Shown here one piece after another: positions 34,230 through 37,145 of a stretch of 37,145 bases of DNA. Source of the stretch: Fibrobacter succinogenes (GTDB taxonomy: Bacteria > Fibrobacterota > Fibrobacteria > Fibrobacterales > Fibrobacteraceae); the NCBI GenBank assembly GCA_902768715.1, contig CACXMH010000029.1, forward strand, positions 20,069 through 57,213, written 5' to 3'. How positions within the stretch are numbered: the stretch's first letter is position 1; each line of letters opens with the position of its first letter. A program made the translations under genes and the position numbers. Below the pieces are notes generated by a model. The model searched no databases, was not told the DNA's origin, and worked only from the letters and a program-made list of their open reading frames with translations.

Positions 34230-37145
34230 CTATCTTACTGCTTCGACGAAGACCTTTTCGCCGTCAGCATCAGTATCCTGCAAACCAGCAGTAGAATCCT
34301 TCCACACGATAGCGTCAGCCTGAGTCTCGCCCTTGATGTAAGATTCGTTTTCCTTCACAGCCTGCTTCAGCACTTCGCTTTCAGAATAAAGTTCAATGCT
34401 GATACGGTCAGAGATTGCAAAGTTCTGGTCCTTACGGCGGTTCTGGATGCGGTTCACGAGTTCGCGGGCCACGCAGGCGCGGCGAAGTTCGTCCGTGATC
34501 TTCAGGTCCAGAGCCACAGTGAAGTACTGGTTGGCTTCCACGGCCATGCCGTCGGCCACGATGCGGTTGAGCATCAGGCAGTCGGCACCGACTTCTCCGA
34601 AATCGAACTTGATCGTCTCGCCATTCTGCAGCGCCTTGATTTCATCGACAGACAACGAATTCAGCTTGGCAGAAATCACCTTCATGTTCTTTGCGTAATC
34701 CGGCCCCTTCGCCTTGATAGCGAGGAAGTTCGGCTTGGCGGAGAGCTGCACGAGCTTCGTCTCATCTTCGAGGAACTTCATTTCGCGAACATTGAGTTCT
34801 TCGAGGATCAAGTCCTTCATGGTCTCGGCGACGTTCTTTTCTTCGGTGCCGTGAGCAACGACCGTCATGCTGGCAATCGGCATACGGTTCTTTACGTTGT
34901 TCGTAGCGCGAATCACACGACCCATTTCGACCATGCCACGCACCATGGCGATGCGTTCCACGAGCTTTTCATCCATGAGGGACTTGTCGGCGCTCGGGAA
35001 TTCGCAGAGGTGCACGCTCACCGGAGCGTTGGCATCGACTTCGCGAACGAGAATCTGGTAGATTTCTTCGGCGAGGAGCGGGAGGAACGGGGCGAGAATC
35101 TTGGAGAAGTCTACGAGCACCTTGTACATGGTGGCGTAGGCGGCGTTCTTGTCGCCATCGTTTTCGCTCTTCCAGAAGCGGCGACGGCTGCGGCGCACGT
35201 ACCAGTTCGTGAGGTCATCGACCGCGGCAATCACGGCGGGCACCACGTTGTACAGGCGGTAAGCCTTCATTTCCACTTCAACCTTGGCAGCGAGATCCTG
35301 CAATGTTGCAAGCATCCAGCGGTCAAGTTCATTCTCGCTCTTGACTTCCTGACCGGGCTTCCAGTTGAGCTGGCCCTTGGCGGCGTCGGCGTTGTGGTTA
35401 GACACAAAGAATGCCACAGCGTTCCAGAGCGGGAGCATCACCTGCTTCACGATGCCCTTCACGCCTTCCTCACTGAAGCGGAGGTCTTCGGCCTTCAAAG
35501 CGGCGGAGTTAATCATGAACAAGCGAATAGCGTCGGCACCCGTGCGTTCAATAAGGTCGTTCGGGTCCGGGTAGTTGCGCTTGGACTTACTCATCTTGGA
35601 ACCGTCTTCGGCCAAGATAATACCGTTCACAATAACGTTCTTGAAAGCCGGCTTCTGGAACAAAGCGTTAGAAAGCACGGTCAGCGTGTAGAACCAACCG
35701 CGGGTCTGGTCGAGGCCTTCGGCGATGAAGTCTGCCGGGAAGCTGCGTTCCACCAGCTCCTTATTTTCGAACGGGTAATGGCGGCTGGCATACGGCATGG
35801 AGCCGGATTCAAACCAGCAGTCAAAAACTTCCGGCGTGCGGCGGTAAACCTTGCCGTTCTTTTCAATCGTAAGCTTGTCCACAAAGTGCTTGTGCAAGTC
35901 GTCGAGCTTCACGCCGGTGAGCTGCTGCAGTTCTTCGATGGAACCCACGGCAATCATGTCGCCGTCGTCAGAGAGCCACACCGGAATCGGCGTACCCCAG
36001 AAGCGGTTACGGGAAAGGTTCCAGTCGCGAGCGCCTTCGAGCCACTTACCGAAACGACCGTTCTTGATGTGGTCCGGGACCCAGTTCACAGTCTGGTTGT
36101 TCTCGACCATCCATTCCTTCAGAGTCTTGGTCACGCCGTCCTTGCTTGTGACAGGAGCGTCGATCTTCAAGAACCAAGTCTTGAGGGCGCGGTAAATCAG
36201 AGGAACGCCGGTACGCCAGCAGTGCGGGTAGCTGTGGACAATCACGTCCTGCTTGAACACGCGGCCCTGTTCCTTGAAGTAGCGGATAATTTCCTTGTCG
36301 GCTTCCTTCGCGCCGAGGCCCTTCCACATCGGGACCTTGTCGGTGAACTTGCCTTCGGTATCGAGCGGGTCGAAAAGACCGAGGTCAAGTTCAGCACCCT
36401 TCTGGAAGTCTTCTTCACCGAAGGAAGGAGCGGTATGCACGGCACCGGTACCGTCTTCGGTACTCACGTAGTCGGCGGGGTAAATCTTGTAGTGGCGGGA
36501 CAGTTGGTCCGGCGTCACGAATGCATCGGAAATGCGGGAGAGCGGCTCGTAATCCTTGCCCACGAGTTCGGAACCCTTGCAGGTATCAACGATGTTCGGG
36601 TTCTTGAAGTAAGCAGCGGTACGGCTTGCGGCAATCCAGTACTTTTTGCCATCCTGTTCCACAAGGTTGTAGTCCATGTCCGAGCCCACAACGATGCAGA
36701 AGTTGGAGTACAAAGTCCACGGGGTCGTCGTCCACACGAGGATGCTCGTATCCTTGAACTTGGCTTCGTCCGTGTTGAGCGGGAAGATGAGGGTCAGAGA
36801 CGGGTCCTGACGGTCCTTATAGCCCTGGTTCGTTTCGAAGTTCGAAAGCGGAGTAGCAAGAGCCGGGCTGTACGGCTGGATGCGGTAGCCCTGGTAGATG
36901 AGTCCCTTGTCGAAGCACTGCTTGAACACCCACCACACAGATTCCATGAAGTTCTTGTCCATGGTCTTGTAGCCCTTGTCGAAGTCGACCCAGCGGCCCA
37001 TGCGGCGCACCGTCTTCTTCCATTCGCTGGTGTACTTGAGCACCTTGCCGCGGCAAGTTTCGTTGAACTTGTCGACGCCGAGCTTCTGGATTTCGGCAAC
37101 GCCAGCGAGACCGAGTTCGTTCTGCACGAGAGATTCAATCGGAAG
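34230..37145 (-). CDS. ileS: Isoleucyl-tRNA synthetase, eukaryote-like type (5' end outside window)
   Basis: The minus-strand frame is open to the window edge (971 codons visible; the N-terminus with the HIGH motif is missing). Visible parts: the editing domain (W-T-T-T-P-W-T-L, E-D-G-T-G-A-V-H-T-A-P-S-F-G-E-E-D), the second half of the catalytic core (D-C-W-F-E-S-G-S-M-P-Y, E-G-L-D-Q-T-R-G-W-F-Y-T-L), K-M-S-K-S followed by K-R-N-Y-P-D-P, and the anticodon-binding domain (N-W-Y-V-R-R-S-R-R-R-F-W). K-M-S-K-S-K-R-N-Y-P-D-P is the form found in type 2 IleS enzymes, related to eukaryotic cytosolic IleRS and often insensitive to mupirocin. The enzyme charges tRNA-Ile. A GTG at 37127 is internal, not the start. 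Confidence 0.95.
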   Translation of the reverse strand, partial: LPIESLVQNELGLAGVAEIQKLGVDKFNETCRGKVLKYTSEWKKTVRRMGRWVDFDKGYKTMDKNFMESVWWVFKQCFDKGLIYQGYRIQPYSPALATPLSNFETNQGYKDRQDPSLTLIFPLNTDEAKFKDTSILVWTTTPWTLYSNFCIVVGSDMDYNLVEQDGKKYWIAASRTAAYFKNPNIVDTCKGSELVGKDYEPLSRISDAFVTPDQLSRHYKIYPADYVSTEDGTGAVHTAPSFGEEDFQKGAELDLGLFDPLDTEGKFTDKVPMWKGLGAKEADKEIIRYFKEQGRVFKQDVIVHSYPHCWRTGVPLIYRALKTWFLKIDAPVTSKDGVTKTLKEWMVENNQTVNWVPDHIKNGRFGKWLEGARDWNLSRNRFWGTPIPVWLSDDGDMIAVGSIEELQQLTGVKLDDLHKHFVDKLTIEKNGKVYRRTPEVFDCWFESGSMPYASRHYPFENKELVERSFPADFIAEGLDQTRGWFYTLTVLSNALFQKPAFKNVIVNGIILAEDGSKMSKSKRNYPDPNDLIERTGADAIRLFMINSAALKAEDLRFSEEGVKGIVKQVMLPLWNAVAFFVSNHNADAAKGQLNWKPGQEVKSENELDRWMLATLQDLAAKVEVEMKAYRLYNVVPAVIAAVDDLTNWYVRRSRRRFWKSENDGDKNAAYATMYKVLVDFSKILAPFLPLLAEEIYQILVREVDANAPVSVHLCEFPSADKSLMDEKLVERIAMVRGMVEMGRVIRATNNVKNRMPIASMTVVAHGTEEKNVAETMKDLILEELNVREMKFLEDETKLVQLSAKPNFLAIKAKGPDYAKNMKVISAKLNSLSVDEIKALQNGETIKFDFGEVGADCLMLNRIVADGMAVEANQYFTVALDLKITDELRRACVARELVNRIQNRRKDQNFAISDRISIELYSESEVLKQAVKENESYIKGETQADAIVWKDSTAGLQDTDADGEKVFVEAVR

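Overview
The window looks like chromosomal DNA from a Fibrobacter-type bacterium (phylum Fibrobacterota; inference from content, no marker search was possible). The signs are lipoproteins with Ser-rich linkers directly after the lipobox, TATATT/TATAAT-like -10 boxes, mixed Shine-Dalgarno use (clear for some genes, absent for others), GTG/TTG starts, and an eukaryote-like (type 2) isoleucyl-tRNA synthetase. No tRNA, rRNA, integrase, transposase or CRISPR array was recognised.

Layout. 1-7054 is housekeeping and envelope: a membrane GT-C-like glycosyltransferase with a C-terminal NPCBM domain (cut by the window edge), a transketolase, a MacA/HlyD-type adaptor that lacks about 17 residues of its lipoyl domain, and a CDF metal transporter. 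A Gfo/Idh/MocA oxidoreductase follows (7121-8038).

8029-15660 is an accessory, mostly AT-rich island. It holds an AAA_14/DUF4143 ATPase on a ~1.5 kb segment bounded by a perfect 42-bp direct repeat of the 3' end of the oxidoreductase gene, a helical-repeat protein, and a 1557-residue sacsin-like GHKL ATPase with a C-terminal DUF3883 nuclease-like domain. Both ATPase genes are preceded by degenerate tandem repeats of 32-33 bp that share sequence features. Both proteins pair an N-terminal ATPase with a C-terminal PD-(D/E)XK-like motif. This is the best candidate for an undescribed (possibly defence) system.

15661-23788 returns to core functions: glycogen phosphorylase with a strong terminator and a cluster of palindromic repeats, a hairpin-rich divergent intergenic region, a histidine-phosphatase-fold lipoprotein translationally coupled to an atypical SDR, DNA polymerase I with both exonuclease domains, and a small lipoprotein.

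23817-34080 is one long minus-strand cluster, read from high to low coordinates: a response regulator with a C-terminal HD-GYP domain (its first receiver is broken by a deletion plus frameshift), a hybrid histidine kinase, two BMP-family periplasmic binding proteins, a second hybrid kinase, an alpha/beta hydrolase and an acyltransferase-3 membrane protein. Gene overlaps and 1-16 nt gaps indicate a single operon. With no ABC transporter genes nearby, the BMP proteins look like ligand sensors feeding the kinases (LuxP/LuxQ-like logic), with c-di-GMP hydrolysis as the likely output. The window ends inside ileS.
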